A DNA stretch of 64,000 nt from Lysobacterales bacterium (GTDB lineage: Bacteria; Pseudomonadota; Gammaproteobacteria; Xanthomonadales; SZUA-38), in the NCBI GenBank assembly GCA_030065125.1, contig JASJDM010000033.1, forward strand, positions 1 through 64,000. Reading direction: 5' to 3'. Shown piece by piece: positions 1-9,372 of the stretch (its first letter is position 1; each line of letters starts with the position of its first letter). The notes below the pieces were generated by a model, which had not been told where the DNA came from, searched no databases, and saw nothing but the letters and a program-made list of their open reading frames with translations. Position numbers and translations under genes: made by a program.

Positions 1-287
1 ATGACTGCCGACCCAAGATCCGTCAGCGCAGTAACCCTGCCCTGGGCATCCACCGATACCGCTGAAGGATCACTGCTGACCCACGACACCGCAGTTCCGA
101 CGGGCAAGCCGTCCGTGTCCACCACCTCGGCGGTCAACTGATATGAGTCGCCGGCCTGGGTCAGCAACACGCTCTCCGACTGGGCAACCACCCGGTTGAC
201 CGGCGTTTCGAAAGACCCGGAAAACATGTAATCCGGCTGTTGACCACTGAGCGACACCGCTACCAGCACCAGAGGAATGATATTCAT
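1..287 (-). CDS. Exported Ig-like (Big_2-type) protein, partial, C-terminus beyond left edge
   Basis: Reading leftwards from the ATG at 285-287, the frame stays open to the window edge, so only about 95 N-terminal residues are present. Residues 1-17 (MNIIPLVLVAVSLSGQQ) look like a short signal peptide. Residues 19-26 read YMFSGSFE, a motif shared with nine other exported proteins in this window. From about residue 36 the sequence (LTQAGDSYQLTAEVVD, then VSWVSSDPSAVSVDAQGRV) fits the bacterial Ig-like Big_2 pattern of surface proteins. An in-frame ATG at 312-314 would add nine residues; neither start has a strong ribosome site. The role is inferred only as a cell-surface or secreted protein. 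Confidence 0.7.
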   Translation of the reverse strand, partial: MNIIPLVLVAVSLSGQQPDYMFSGSFETPVNRVVAQSESVLLTQAGDSYQLTAEVVDTDGLPVGTAVSWVSSDPSAVSVDAQGRVTALTDLGSAV

Positions 288-742
288 GTTCAGTCTCAAG
301 CATTGACGATGCATGAAACTTAGCCACCGGAAAGAAAAGAGTCAGGACGAAACTCGGAAGATTCCCGGATGATCCAACAACGGATAGTGTAACTTGTTGA
401 ATTGAATGCTTTTCAGCGACGCTGGACACAGCCCTGGCACGCTTCGGTCACCAAATTACTGACCACTTCCGCGACCGCGGAAACTCGACCCATGAATGTC
501 ACCAAACCTCTGACCATGCTGCCTCTGCGACATCAACCTGAAGCCATGTTTGGCGGGTGGCTGACGTTGGGTCAGAGTCCAAATGATGCCTGTCCAGATT
601 TAGCCAGTTTTAGCCTCAGATCTGGCCCTGGAGTCCTAAGGGGCTTGGTATACCCTGATACAAAACAGGTCAGCGGATTCCGATTGGGGTCATGGCCCGT
701 TTGCTGCCTGCTTTGCGTACTACGGTTTGAAAAACCCATGGG
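288..742. other. Intergenic region, 455 nt, with one dispersed repeat copy
   Basis: No convincing gene. A 120-codon frame across 402-767 on the plus strand has no recognisable domain, no ribosome site and overlaps the start of the Sel1 gene. The stretch holds one copy of the ATGCCTGTCCAGATTT repeat at 571-602, and presumably the divergent promoters of the two flanking genes, which I could not place. Confidence 0.6.
571..602 (+). repeat. Dispersed ~30-bp repeat, copy 1 (ATGCCTGTCCAGATTT family)
   Basis: The sequence contains GAGTCCAAATGATGCC followed by TGTCCAGATTTAG. Almost the same 29 bases occur at 46431-46459, and shorter matches at 55866-55887 and 62493-62515. The left end also matches the first bases (GGGTCAGAGT) of the REP element that flanks the transposase, suggesting a related family. 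Confidence 0.75.
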
Positions 743-1972
743 ATGGCGATGGACGGAAAACCAGTGAGAACCAGAGCCCTATGTGGTGTTCTGTTGGCGG
801 CGCTCTGCGGCCTGTTGGGCTGTGCGGAAACCCAGTCCGCGGAAATCGATGCAGATCGCTGGGAGGTTCAAGCCCAGGCCGGTGACGCGCAGGCTCAGTA
901 CCGGCTGGCCATCCACCTGATTGAAACCCAGGAAAATGCGGACGACCCACGTCGAGCCTTTGAATGGCTTCGCAAGGCGGCTGACCAGGGCCACCCGCAG
1001 GCCCAGACTCAGTTGGCCTTCTGCTATCTCAAAGGTATTGGTGTTGGGGCTGACGACGAGGCAGCGCTTCGCTGGTATAGCGTGGCCGCCAGCAACGGGG
1101 ACCCCAGGGCACAGTTCAACCTCGGCGTGTTGTATCGCGACGGACAAATTGTGCCCCAGGACTACGCCATGGCCATGCGCTGGTTCCTGCAGGCAAGCGA
1201 GGCCGGCGATGGTCTCGCGGCGGTCAACCTAGGCGCACTGCATCGAAGGGGCCATGGCGTGCCAGTGGACTATGAGAAAGCCTACGAGTGGTTCAAGCTT
1301 GCCGCGGACCGGGATGAGCCGCTGGGTCAGCTGAATATTGGGAATCTATACATGAACGGCCAGGGAGTTGCCCAAAATGACCAACAGGCGGCGCAGTGGA
1401 TTCGGAAGGCGGCAGAGCAGGGCCTGGCGGAAGCCCAAAGCTGGCTGGCTGTTTTCTATGACCACGGGCGCGGCGTGGAGGAGGACCAGACCAAGGCTGC
1501 TTATTGGGCAAAAGCTGCAGCCGAACAGGGTCATGTCGTCTCCCAGAAAAATCTGGCGAAGCTGTATATTCGGGGCGAAGGCGTTGAAAAAAACAACGTT
1601 GAAGCCATGAAGTGGTACAGGCTGGCTGGGCTGGCCGGCGATGCCGAGGCCCAGCTTCTCATGGGCCTTGCCTACCAGGAGGGCTCCGGCGTGCAGAAGG
1701 ACGCACTGGCGGCCGCCAACTGGTTTTTCGAGGCGGCAAAACAGGGCCTGGCCGAGGCGCAATACCAGGTCGGTCTCGCCTACGCGAGGGGCGTGGGTGG
1801 ACACCTGGACTTGGTTGAGGCGTACAAATGGACCCACCTGGCGGCTAATGGCGGTTTCCCCGATGCGCGGGACCTGCGGAGGCAACTCACTGAAGAGATG
1901 ACCCCCGAGGCCATGCGGGAAGCACGTCGGCGAGCGCGGGAATGGCATGAGGCAGCCGAAACGGCGCAATAA
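743..1972 (+). CDS. Sel1-repeat (SLR) lipoprotein
   Basis: The product has 409 residues. A basic N-terminus is followed by a hydrophobic stretch ending in a lipobox (GLLGC, Cys27), so it is probably lipid-anchored in the envelope. Residues about 40-390 are some nine Sel1-type TPR-like repeats of ~36 residues with the usual pattern (A-x-x-x-Y-x-x-G-x-G-V-x-x-D, then A-x-x-W-x-x-x-A-A-x-x-G). Sel1 proteins are protein-interaction scaffolds in envelope stress or secretion systems; the partner here cannot be deduced. The ATG at 743 is chosen; an in-frame ATG at 749 would work equally well. It ends just before the REP/RAYT unit and has no operon partner. Confidence 0.9.
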   Translation: MAMDGKPVRTRALCGVLLAALCGLLGCAETQSAEIDADRWEVQAQAGDAQAQYRLAIHLIETQENADDPRRAFEWLRKAADQGHPQAQTQLAFCYLKGIGVGADDEAALRWYSVAASNGDPRAQFNLGVLYRDGQIVPQDYAMAMRWFLQASEAGDGLAAVNLGALHRRGHGVPVDYEKAYEWFKLAADRDEPLGQLNIGNLYMNGQGVAQNDQQAAQWIRKAAEQGLAEAQSWLAVFYDHGRGVEEDQTKAAYWAKAAAEQGHVVSQKNLAKLYIRGEGVEKNNVEAMKWYRLAGLAGDAEAQLLMGLAYQEGSGVQKDALAAANWFFEAAKQGLAEAQYQVGLAYARGVGGHLDLVEAYKWTHLAANGGFPDARDLRRQLTEEMTPEAMREARRRAREWHEAAETAQ

Positions 1973-1987
1973 CGGGCCTCAAATTCT

Positions 1988-2013
1988 GGGGTCAGAGTAA
2001 AGGGACAGAGTAA
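1988..2013 (+). repeat. REP-like element, left copy flanking the RAYT gene
   Basis: A 26-base sequence beginning GGGGTCAGAGTAAAGGG and ending ACAGAGTAA. The identical 26 bases occur inverted at 2787-2812, direct at 9373-9398, and as two arms of a palindrome at 45188-45248. It lies 18 bp beyond the stop codon of the transposase gene, which fits the REP/RAYT arrangement. Confidence 0.9.
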
Positions 2014-2030
2014 GTAAAGTCTTCACCGGA

Positions 2031-2675
2031 CTAGTTCCGTAGCCTTTGAACCTTCTCCCTGAAGGACTCTGTTCCAAGCACCACTCCGGTGTTCACGCAG
2101 TGCCTAATCGTGGCGAGTACCTCGACGTCCAGGGTCTGGCTAACCAGGTCCCGCCATGCTTGTTGGCGCTGCCATTCGTTTTTTCCCAGAGTTTTGTAGA
2201 GGCCATGAGGTGCCCATAGCCGAGGGCACACTCCGAATGCGTGTGCCCGAAAGCTCGACCATACATAGTCGCCGGGGTCTTTGACCATGCCCGCCCTAAG
2301 TGGATTCAGCTCGATGTATCGAAGGCAGGTCAACAGGTATCGATCGTCCTGTACGATACAGGTCTTAAAGCGCCCCTCAAACAGAGTCCCGGTGCGCTTG
2401 TACATGTAGTTGAAACGGCGGACATAGAGACGACCGAGGAACTGCATCAGTCGCGAGAGGCTATTGTCATGGGCAGGCGTGGCCAGCAGGTGCACATGAT
2501 TGGTCATAAATACCCACCCATGAACCGACACGCCAAATCGCTCAGCGCCCTCCGCCAGCCAGTTAGCGTATGCGGCTAGATCAGCGTCACAATTGAATAT
2601 GGGTTGCCGGTTGTTGCCCCGCTGGATCAAATGGACCGGTAAACCCGCCGGACAGAATCGCGCTCGTCTTGACAT
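2031..2675 (-). CDS. REP-associated tyrosine transposase (RAYT), Y1/IS200-like
   Basis: The product has 214 residues. It carries the N-terminal LIQRGNNRQPIF signature, the metal-binding HUH pair H60-V-H62 in MTNHVHLLATP, and the catalytic tyrosine Y120 in LRYIELNPLRAGM. All key residues are present and the length is normal, so the gene looks intact. RAYTs are single-copy domesticated relatives of IS200/IS605 transposases that nick and mobilise short REP palindromes. Inverted 26-bp REP copies at 1988-2013 and 2787-2812 frame the gene. I infer that it maintains or dispersed the REP elements seen elsewhere in the window. Confidence 0.93.
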   Translation of the reverse strand: MSRRARFCPAGLPVHLIQRGNNRQPIFNCDADLAAYANWLAEGAERFGVSVHGWVFMTNHVHLLATPAHDNSLSRLMQFLGRLYVRRFNYMYKRTGTLFEGRFKTCIVQDDRYLLTCLRYIELNPLRAGMVKDPGDYVWSSFRAHAFGVCPRLWAPHGLYKTLGKNEWQRQQAWRDLVSQTLDVEVLATIRHCVNTGVVLGTESFREKVQRLRN

Positions 2676-2786
2676 CGGCGTTTTCCGAACTTGCGTGGAT
2701 TGACTTCATTCTGAATCACTCCTCATCACGCACATACCGCATCTCCCTCCCCCACCAGTGAGAAATCGCCGCGAATTGCTGTCCTT

Positions 2787-2812
2787 TTACTCTGTCCCTT
2801 TACTCTGACCCC
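2787..2812 (-). repeat. REP-like element, right copy flanking the RAYT gene
   Basis: This is an exact reverse complement of the 26 bases at 1988-2013. With that copy it bounds an 825-bp unit containing only the RAYT gene. It sits 112 bp upstream of the transposase start and 78 bp upstream of the large surface-protein gene on the other strand. Confidence 0.9.
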
Positions 2813-2890
2813 AGAGATCTAGATTTCCAATTAGACGAATCCCATGACTTGACCTAGTCTGATACGAGTGGAATCACTCGGGGGCGAGGC

Positions 2891-5800
2891 ATGAGAGGGG
2901 TTGTTCAAGCTGTATTGCTGCTGGTCATCTGGTGCTCGGCGCTGGCTGACGAGGTGACCGTCCGGGCCGCCGGCAAGGGCAGCTCCCTCACCTTCGATTC
3001 CGCTGCCATCGCGCAAAAGGGCACCAACCAGGACAATCTGGAATGCTTCACACCCATTGGAATCAGTTTTTTTACCAACTGGTCGTCAGCATTCGTCATT
3101 CCGCCACCGTTTGATTTTGGTCCCAGTGTGGCGGCCTACGGTCTCAACCTGCTTCTCAAGTATTGCGGTGCCGAGATCAGTGTGCCACCGGCAAGATCCA
3201 TTGATCCCGAGGGCGCCTGCTTCGTGGACCAGCGGGTCGGATCGCGCACCCCCCAGCGGATGAACCATATCTTCTGGGTCCCCACCACCGGGGCCACACG
3301 GTGGGGAGAGCTGGGTTCGGTTCGACCCAATCACATGAACAGCGAAGTAGAGATCGAACTGATCACTCATACGGGACAGGACTCCGGGGAGTCCGTCCGC
3401 TTTCCGGTTGGCCGCCACGAAATCACCTGGCGTGGACACACGCTCATATCCATCATCGACTACATCTTTGTCTATGTGCCCGGCGTCCCGGCCGGAACCC
3501 GCTGGGAAAAGGCCATTGAGGTCATCATCGACGTAGGGATCGAGGCCGGGCTCATCGCGGCGGACCAGGTGGTTGACGGGCGGCGGCATGGCGTGTTTCA
3601 CGACGAGAAGCAGCTTCTGAACGTCCTGGACCTGGTGCCTCCGGTGGTGACCCTGAACCAGCCGGAAATCACCCTGGAGGCCAACGCCTTCGGGGGCGCC
3701 ACCCGCTTTTTCTACCAGGACCGCATTGACAGCGAATACGAGGCCACCGATGCCTGCGACAATCCGCTGGAAATTTCTTTTGACAGAAAGTTTTTTCCGG
3801 TGGGCCAGCAGACGCCGCTGACTATCACCGCCGAAGACCCGGGACCCAACGCTGCCGGCGATTCCAACACAGGGTCTGCTGTGTTGCTGATAAACGTGGT
3901 GGACACGGTGCCTCCGGTGCTGCGGATTCCCGACAATGAGGTGGTGGAGTCTCCGGGGCCCGCGCCGGTGGTGCTGGGTCAGGCGGACGTGTTCGATTTC
4001 GTCGATGACGCGCCGGCGGTGAGTCACGATGCCCTTGAACAGCCCGGCGTCAGTGATCTGGGCGGCGGCCAGCTGCAGTTTCCGGTCGGACTGACCCGTA
4101 TCTCCTGGACCGCCACCGATGCCTCGGGCAACACCACCACGGAAGTCCAGACCGTCCAGGTCAAGACTCCCGGCAGCAACCGCACGCCCATAGCCCTCAG
4201 CCGGAACCTGGACGCCCTGACCGAGGACATCACGGAAATCATCCTGGAAGCCTCAGACCTGGACGGTGACCCGCTCAACTTCCGCGTCACCCGGGATCCG
4301 GATCACGGCAGCCTGATTTCACCGCTGCTGCCCTTTTTCGTCGAGGACTACCGCCAGCCGGTGGGCTCAGCACCCCCGGGCGAACTGTACCGCTGTCAGC
4401 CGAACCGGCCCTCCAACAGGCTGGCCTGGCCCCACGCCATTGCCACCACCGGGGAAGGCTTCATGTATGTGCTGGATGTGGCCTCTGAGCTGCCTCAGCC
4501 CAACATGCAGTTTCCGGACTGCGAAAGCACGCTGTTCAACCGCTGGCCGGCATACCGGATTCACAAACTGGCCCCGGACGGCAGCCACGTCGACAGCATC
4601 GACCTGCCGCCGCTGGGGGGACATTACTTTGGCGGCACCCTCTCCATCGACGAACTGGCCGGAACGCTGCTGTATGCCACCGACGAGTTTCCCAATCACA
4701 ACTTCCTGCTCATCGACCTGAACCAGCTGTCAATCCTGGAGCAGATTCCCATACAGTTCGGCTATAACGAATCGTGGAAAGGAATTCTCACCAGCGACGG
4801 CATCCTGTTTCATATCGGCGGCCGGGATGAGATCCGGGTCCACGACCTGCGCGAAACACGGGCAGTGACCCGGGACAATGAAATCGCGCAGCTGGTCCCG
4901 CTGCCCGGCGCCGACTTCCACACCGACATTGCCATGGACTCCGGCAACTTTTTGTACCTGAACGCCTATGGCCGGGCGGGCCCCATCTACAAATTCGAGC
5001 CCTACACCATCGACGAGGACGGCAACATCACTCTCGGCGAAGAGATCGGGTGGATGGGCGCCTGCAACGCAGGCCCGGGCTGCGACGTGGCCAACGGCCG
5101 GTCCCGCGGCTTCAGCTGCACCAACGCCACCTGTGATTTCGAGTTGCCGCCGTTTGGTGACAACACGCCGGGCCGCGACCTGGGTGTCGCCCTGGCGATA
5201 GACCCATTGGACAATCTCTACGTGGGCGGCAGCAACGTTCAGCGATTCACCGACGCCGGAATTTTTGCCGGAATCGCCTATCCCGACTGCCCGACCGAGG
5301 AGCGCTGCTTCGTGCTGGGAGACTTCGGCGGCGCGTTTTCCCTGTTCGTCAATGAACATCGGCTTTACACCGTTGATCCGGATTTTGACCTGGTACACGT
5401 GTTCCAGACCTCCGTCATTTCGCCCCTGGACGCCAATCGGGCCAGCATCAAGTACCTGTCCCGATGGGGCTACCAGGGTACAGACACCATCGAGTTCACC
5501 GCTGATGATGGCCTGGCCGAGAGTACGCCGGGGCTGATTCAGATCGACGTCAGCCGGCAATTCCGCCGCCCGGTCGCCTACCGGGACCGCCGCCAGTCGG
5601 TAACCGAAGATACCCCCACCGCATTGGCCCTGGACGGCTACGACCCGGACGGACCCATCGACACCCTGAGCTTCGAAGTGCTGGGACAACCCCTGTTTGG
5701 GTCCGTGGCCATGCAGGGCAACACCTGGGTGTACACACCGGATGCGGATTACAGCGGATCGGACCAGGTCCTGTTTCGCGTCTACGACGGCCGGGAGTAC

Positions 5801-7660
5801 TCTGAACCCGAGCTGTTCGCCATCGACGTGCAGCCCGTCAACGATGCCCCGGAGATCGTGCTGAACCCGCTGCCGAATCTGGCCCGCGGCTACCAGGCCC
5901 AGATTGACGCCGAATTCACCGACGCCGATCCGGTGGACCGGCATCTGGTCACCGTGGACTGGGGTGATGGGACCGTGGAGTCCGAGGGTGAGGTACTGCC
6001 CGACGGGTCATTGAGCGGCCCCCTGCTGTCCGAGGGAGATGGCCAGTCCGGCCAGGTGGTGCTGGCCCACGTTTACGACAACGTCGGCACCTACGAGTTG
6101 ACCGTGTGCATCACCGACAACGTGATCGAATCCGGCGGCAACAAGGCCCCCACGGCCACATCCCTGGAAACCTGTCTGAGCCGCGACGTGGACGTGGTCC
6201 CCATGGTGGACGCCATGGCCACCACGGATATCGCAGATCCCATGGTGTTGCCGACCACGTTCACTTACCGCATCGAGGCAAAGAATGTGGCGCCGGAAAG
6301 CGGACCGGGATTGACCGCCACCAACGTGGATCTGGAGCACGATCTCAACGGGGCCAGGGTGCTCTCGGTGACGCCGGACTTCCCTGGCGGACAGGGCTCC
6401 TGCAGTTTCACCGACCAGACCGTCAGCTGCACGCGGTCGTCCCTGGGTCCCGACCAGAGCTACAGCGCCCAGGTCATGGTCCAGACCGATCCAGGCATTG
6501 GAGAAGGCAACCAGATGCAGTTCAACCTTGAGATTTCAGCGACCGAGCCCGATGCCAATCCGGAAAACACGCTGAACAAAACCGTCACCATCGTTCCACC
6601 GGCGGACTTCCTGATCACAGAACCCCGGGATCTGCCCGATGCCGCCATCGACGGCGTATGCGCAACCGCCGAAACCGGTGCCTGCAGCCTCCGGGCAGCG
6701 ATGGAGGAAATCAATCAGTTCTATAACGACGATCCCAATCCCAAAACGGTCCAGCTCAGCGACGGTAACTACGTTCTGACCTACGAGGATACCCAGCAGA
6801 AGCGCGGACTGGGCGTGACCGACAAAGTGGTCATTCGCGGCGTGTCCCCTGCCCGCACCAGTCTTTACGGCGGCGGCGGTGACTTCATGCTGAACGCCAG
6901 CGGCACAATGGAGGTTCGAGACATTACCCTGGAAGGCAGCGAAGACTTCGGCGTGCTGTTGGCGGACTTTGCGTCGGTAGTGATGGACAATGTAATCATT
7001 CGGGAAAACATCGGCCTGTTCGGGGTCGCCAGCCTGCTTCTGTCCGACATGGAAATCCGCAACAGCGCCATCGTCAACAACATCACCACCAGCGGCGGCC
7101 ACCTGATCGTCAACGACAGTTCCTCAGTCACCCTGGAAAACGTGAGCATTGTGGACAACAACAGCGCGGGGGCAATTCTGGTCCAGACCACTTCCGACTT
7201 TGAACCCGCGGATACCCGCCTGACCCACGTCACCCTGGCTGGCAACACGATCCAGGGGGCCGCTGCCGTTGTGGTGGAAACAGACGTGCTTGAACTGGCC
7301 AACACCGTGTTGAGCGGCAACGGCAGCAGTTCTCAGATCAGCTGCGCCGGTGGAACAGCGGTCAGTCTGGGTGGATCCGTACTGGGAACCGACACCGACT
7401 GCCTGTCGGCCCTTGCGTCGGACGCCGTCACCGACGATCCGCGACTGGCCCCACTCACGTCGCTGGGGCGTGGCCAGGTCGGGCGGTCGCCCCTGGCCGA
7501 CTCGCCGGCACTGGAGCTCGCACTGTCCGCCAACTGCAGTTCCACCGACGCGAGAGGCCGCGCGCGTCCCTTTGACGGCGACGGCGACGGCACCGCGGTC
7601 TGTGATGCCGGCGCCATCGAATACCTGCCCGATGCGGTATTTGCCAGCGGTTTCGAATAG
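2891..7660 (+). CDS. Giant multidomain surface protein: HYR, cadherin-like, propeller, PKD, DUF11, CSLREA, beta-helix
   Basis: The product has 1589 residues with a signal peptide (MRGVVQAVLLLVIWCSALA). Residues ~250-425 hold two HYR/Ig-like domains (VVTLNQPEITLEA, DTVPPVLRIPDNEVVESPG). A cadherin-like strand set with DLDGD starts at ~430 and its expected end (GYQGTDTIEFTADDG) appears only at ~865, with an NHL-like propeller of ~340 residues between them. A second cadherin-like domain (~890-1000), a PKD domain (VDWGDGT ... VYDNVGTYELTV, ~1005-1085), a DUF11-like domain (~1100-1233), a CSLREA motif (CSLRAAMEEIN, ~1260) and a right-handed beta-helix (~1280-1540) follow. The last residues are VFASGFE. 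The likely role is adhesion or glycan/protein binding outside the cell; the binding partner is unknown. It is a single transcription unit. Confidence 0.88.
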   Translation: MRGVVQAVLLLVIWCSALADEVTVRAAGKGSSLTFDSAAIAQKGTNQDNLECFTPIGISFFTNWSSAFVIPPPFDFGPSVAAYGLNLLLKYCGAEISVPPARSIDPEGACFVDQRVGSRTPQRMNHIFWVPTTGATRWGELGSVRPNHMNSEVEIELITHTGQDSGESVRFPVGRHEITWRGHTLISIIDYIFVYVPGVPAGTRWEKAIEVIIDVGIEAGLIAADQVVDGRRHGVFHDEKQLLNVLDLVPPVVTLNQPEITLEANAFGGATRFFYQDRIDSEYEATDACDNPLEISFDRKFFPVGQQTPLTITAEDPGPNAAGDSNTGSAVLLINVVDTVPPVLRIPDNEVVESPGPAPVVLGQADVFDFVDDAPAVSHDALEQPGVSDLGGGQLQFPVGLTRISWTATDASGNTTTEVQTVQVKTPGSNRTPIALSRNLDALTEDITEIILEASDLDGDPLNFRVTRDPDHGSLISPLLPFFVEDYRQPVGSAPPGELYRCQPNRPSNRLAWPHAIATTGEGFMYVLDVASELPQPNMQFPDCESTLFNRWPAYRIHKLAPDGSHVDSIDLPPLGGHYFGGTLSIDELAGTLLYATDEFPNHNFLLIDLNQLSILEQIPIQFGYNESWKGILTSDGILFHIGGRDEIRVHDLRETRAVTRDNEIAQLVPLPGADFHTDIAMDSGNFLYLNAYGRAGPIYKFEPYTIDEDGNITLGEEIGWMGACNAGPGCDVANGRSRGFSCTNATCDFELPPFGDNTPGRDLGVALAIDPLDNLYVGGSNVQRFTDAGIFAGIAYPDCPTEERCFVLGDFGGAFSLFVNEHRLYTVDPDFDLVHVFQTSVISPLDANRASIKYLSRWGYQGTDTIEFTADDGLAESTPGLIQIDVSRQFRRPVAYRDRRQSVTEDTPTALALDGYDPDGPIDTLSFEVLGQPLFGSVAMQGNTWVYTPDADYSGSDQVLFRVYDGREYSEPELFAIDVQPVNDAPEIVLNPLPNLARGYQAQIDAEFTDADPVDRHLVTVDWGDGTVESEGEVLPDGSLSGPLLSEGDGQSGQVVLAHVYDNVGTYELTVCITDNVIESGGNKAPTATSLETCLSRDVDVVPMVDAMATTDIADPMVLPTTFTYRIEAKNVAPESGPGLTATNVDLEHDLNGARVLSVTPDFPGGQGSCSFTDQTVSCTRSSLGPDQSYSAQVMVQTDPGIGEGNQMQFNLEISATEPDANPENTLNKTVTIVPPADFLITEPRDLPDAAIDGVCATAETGACSLRAAMEEINQFYNDDPNPKTVQLSDGNYVLTYEDTQQKRGLGVTDKVVIRGVSPARTSLYGGGGDFMLNASGTMEVRDITLEGSEDFGVLLADFASVVMDNVIIRENIGLFGVASLLLSDMEIRNSAIVNNITTSGGHLIVNDSSSVTLENVSIVDNNSAGAILVQTTSDFEPADTRLTHVTLAGNTIQGAAAVVVETDVLELANTVLSGNGSSSQISCAGGTAVSLGGSVLGTDTDCLSALASDAVTDDPRLAPLTSLGRGQVGRSPLADSPALELALSANCSSTDARGRARPFDGDGDGTAVCDAGAIEYLPDAVFASGFE

Positions 7661-7732
7661 GGCCTGCTCCGGCGTTGGCTCGTCCAGATGGCAACCTCGT
7701 GTGGAGGGCCAGTGCAGGCCCCGTTTGCACGT

Positions 7733-9340
7733 TCAGCCAAAAAACTCATAGAAGTCTTCGATCAGGACCTTGGCAAGATCGGCTGGCAAATAGAACACTT
7801 CCAGCATCTCGCCGTTCTGGCGACAGACAAAACGCTGGCGGCTGCCCTGGTTACAGAGTGCCAGGAAGCCATGCAGAAACTCGTTGCTGATGGCGTCAGA
7901 ATCCCGCATCCCTGTCAATTCGACCGCGGTGCCGTCGAGCACAAATCGCACGGTTTCGCGCCCCTTGTCCTGATCCAGTTCAAACCGCAGCGACGATATG
8001 TCCAGCTCACCGCCGGTGATTTCCGCCATCATTTCCACAAACCCTGCGTAACTGTCCGCAGGATCCTCGTCTACGAACCAGTCTTCGCAGGGAACCGTCA
8101 GCGTGTTGGCGTCGGTGGTCACCAGGGGAATGAGACGGTCGCCAATCCTGTTGCATTGGGTTTCGTCTTCGGGGCGGATTTTTTCCAGTAGCTCCACGGC
8201 GGACTGGAACCCAGCCCGGACACAGGCACTGGACAGATTATTGATGACACGTTTGCGCTTGGCAATAGCTTCCTCCCGCTGCTGCTTCAAAACGTCGACA
8301 GCCTCGTCATCCAGGCTGACCTGGGCCAGCGGCCGCCCGGACGCGGCGGCCTCCCGGGCCTCACCGGCGGGCTCCTGGCTGGAATGGGGGTCGAGGAGAT
8401 ACAGGCTGCGGGTCAGTTCAACAGCCCCGTCTTCGACCGGGTCCTGGGCCATCAGGTCGATAGCCAGGCCCAGTTCGTCCGTGAATGCCCCGCCTCTGCA
8501 GTAGCGATAATTCCCGTAGTCCTGCCACTGAGAAAAACGCAGTGCATCAGGCTCACAGGGCAATTCCGACAGCCAGTCTTCCAAGTGTCGCGGTAGATCG
8601 TTCAGGCTCTCGAGGGGCTGTCGAACACAGAGGGCGTCGATTTTAGTCCCGTCGTGGCCCACAAACCCCAGGTCTTTTTTTTGCCGGTCCGCGATGCCCC
8701 AGGCGCCGGAATACGGCATGCCCTTGAACTCATCGTGCTGACGTATCACGCTGGCCGTGGCCTGACCCAGATCGCGGGGTCCGCCGAGGGGTACACCCCA
8801 AAGGCAGCACTGACCAAACTCCAGTCCCGGATGCATCACCCGCTGCACCAGTTTGGGGAGCTGGCGAACAGGCCAGGCCAGGGTGTTGATCAATGACAGG
8901 CAGGCCACGGCAAAGTGGGGCAACCGTTGACCAAGGCGATCCGTTGTGGCGATCCACTGATCCACGTCGCGCCCGGCATGGACGCTAAGTGTCGGCCTCG
9001 CAGACGCGATGACATCAAAAGCATTGCTGACGTCGCCCTCATCGGTTTGACCCAGCCGCTGCAAACCTCCGGCGACATCCGTTTCGCCGTGAAGCCCGTA
9101 CAGTTCATAGAGGCTCAGCACCACCTGGGACTCCGCCTCATCCAGGTCGGCGGCATGCTGGTAGGCCCGCAAAAAAGTCTCTGGATCCGCCCCGGTCTTG
9201 AGCAGCGCCCGGGCGTACACTGCCGCGGCAGCCGGTTCACTCAACATCGGCAGCAGTATGTCTTCGACACCCTCCCGGTCACGCTGATCCGCCCGCTCTT
9301 CGGCCGTTTTCAGTGCCTGGGCCAGCTTTTTGTTTTCCAT
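7733..9340 (-). CDS. Hypothetical cytosolic protein, unrecognised
   Basis: The product has 535 residues if it starts at the ATG at 9338-9340 (MENKKLAQALKTAEERADQ); a start at 9367 would add nine residues that run into a REP element. There is no signal peptide or membrane segment. The first ~120 residues are helical and acidic and resemble TPR-like repeats (VYARALLKTGADPETFLRAY). The middle contains clustered Cys and Trp (FGQCCLWGVPLGG), and the end is acidic with several Cys (CNQGSRQRFVCR). I cannot assign a family. Codon use looks native. It is convergent with the surface-protein gene on its left and downstream of the acyltransferase-like gene, with a REP copy between them. Confidence 0.7.
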   Translation of the reverse strand: MENKKLAQALKTAEERADQRDREGVEDILLPMLSEPAAAAVYARALLKTGADPETFLRAYQHAADLDEAESQVVLSLYELYGLHGETDVAGGLQRLGQTDEGDVSNAFDVIASARPTLSVHAGRDVDQWIATTDRLGQRLPHFAVACLSLINTLAWPVRQLPKLVQRVMHPGLEFGQCCLWGVPLGGPRDLGQATASVIRQHDEFKGMPYSGAWGIADRQKKDLGFVGHDGTKIDALCVRQPLESLNDLPRHLEDWLSELPCEPDALRFSQWQDYGNYRYCRGGAFTDELGLAIDLMAQDPVEDGAVELTRSLYLLDPHSSQEPAGEAREAAASGRPLAQVSLDDEAVDVLKQQREEAIAKRKRVINNLSSACVRAGFQSAVELLEKIRPEDETQCNRIGDRLIPLVTTDANTLTVPCEDWFVDEDPADSYAGFVEMMAEITGGELDISSLRFELDQDKGRETVRFVLDGTAVELTGMRDSDAISNEFLHGFLALCNQGSRQRFVCRQNGEMLEVFYLPADLAKVLIEDFYEFFG

Positions 9341-9372
9341 GCTTGAGCGTCCAATGTTTCCGGTCAATCTTT

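Noticed and set aside
402-767. 120-codon plus-strand frame before the Sel1 gene
   Set aside because: No ribosome site or domain; it contains a dispersed repeat and overlaps the true Sel1 start in another frame.
2241-2579. 112-codon plus-strand frame opposite the transposase
   Set aside because: The minus strand encodes all RAYT motifs; this frame has none.
4730-5944. 404-codon minus-strand frame opposite the giant surface protein
   Set aside because: Antisense shadow with composition typical of reversed GC-rich coding DNA.
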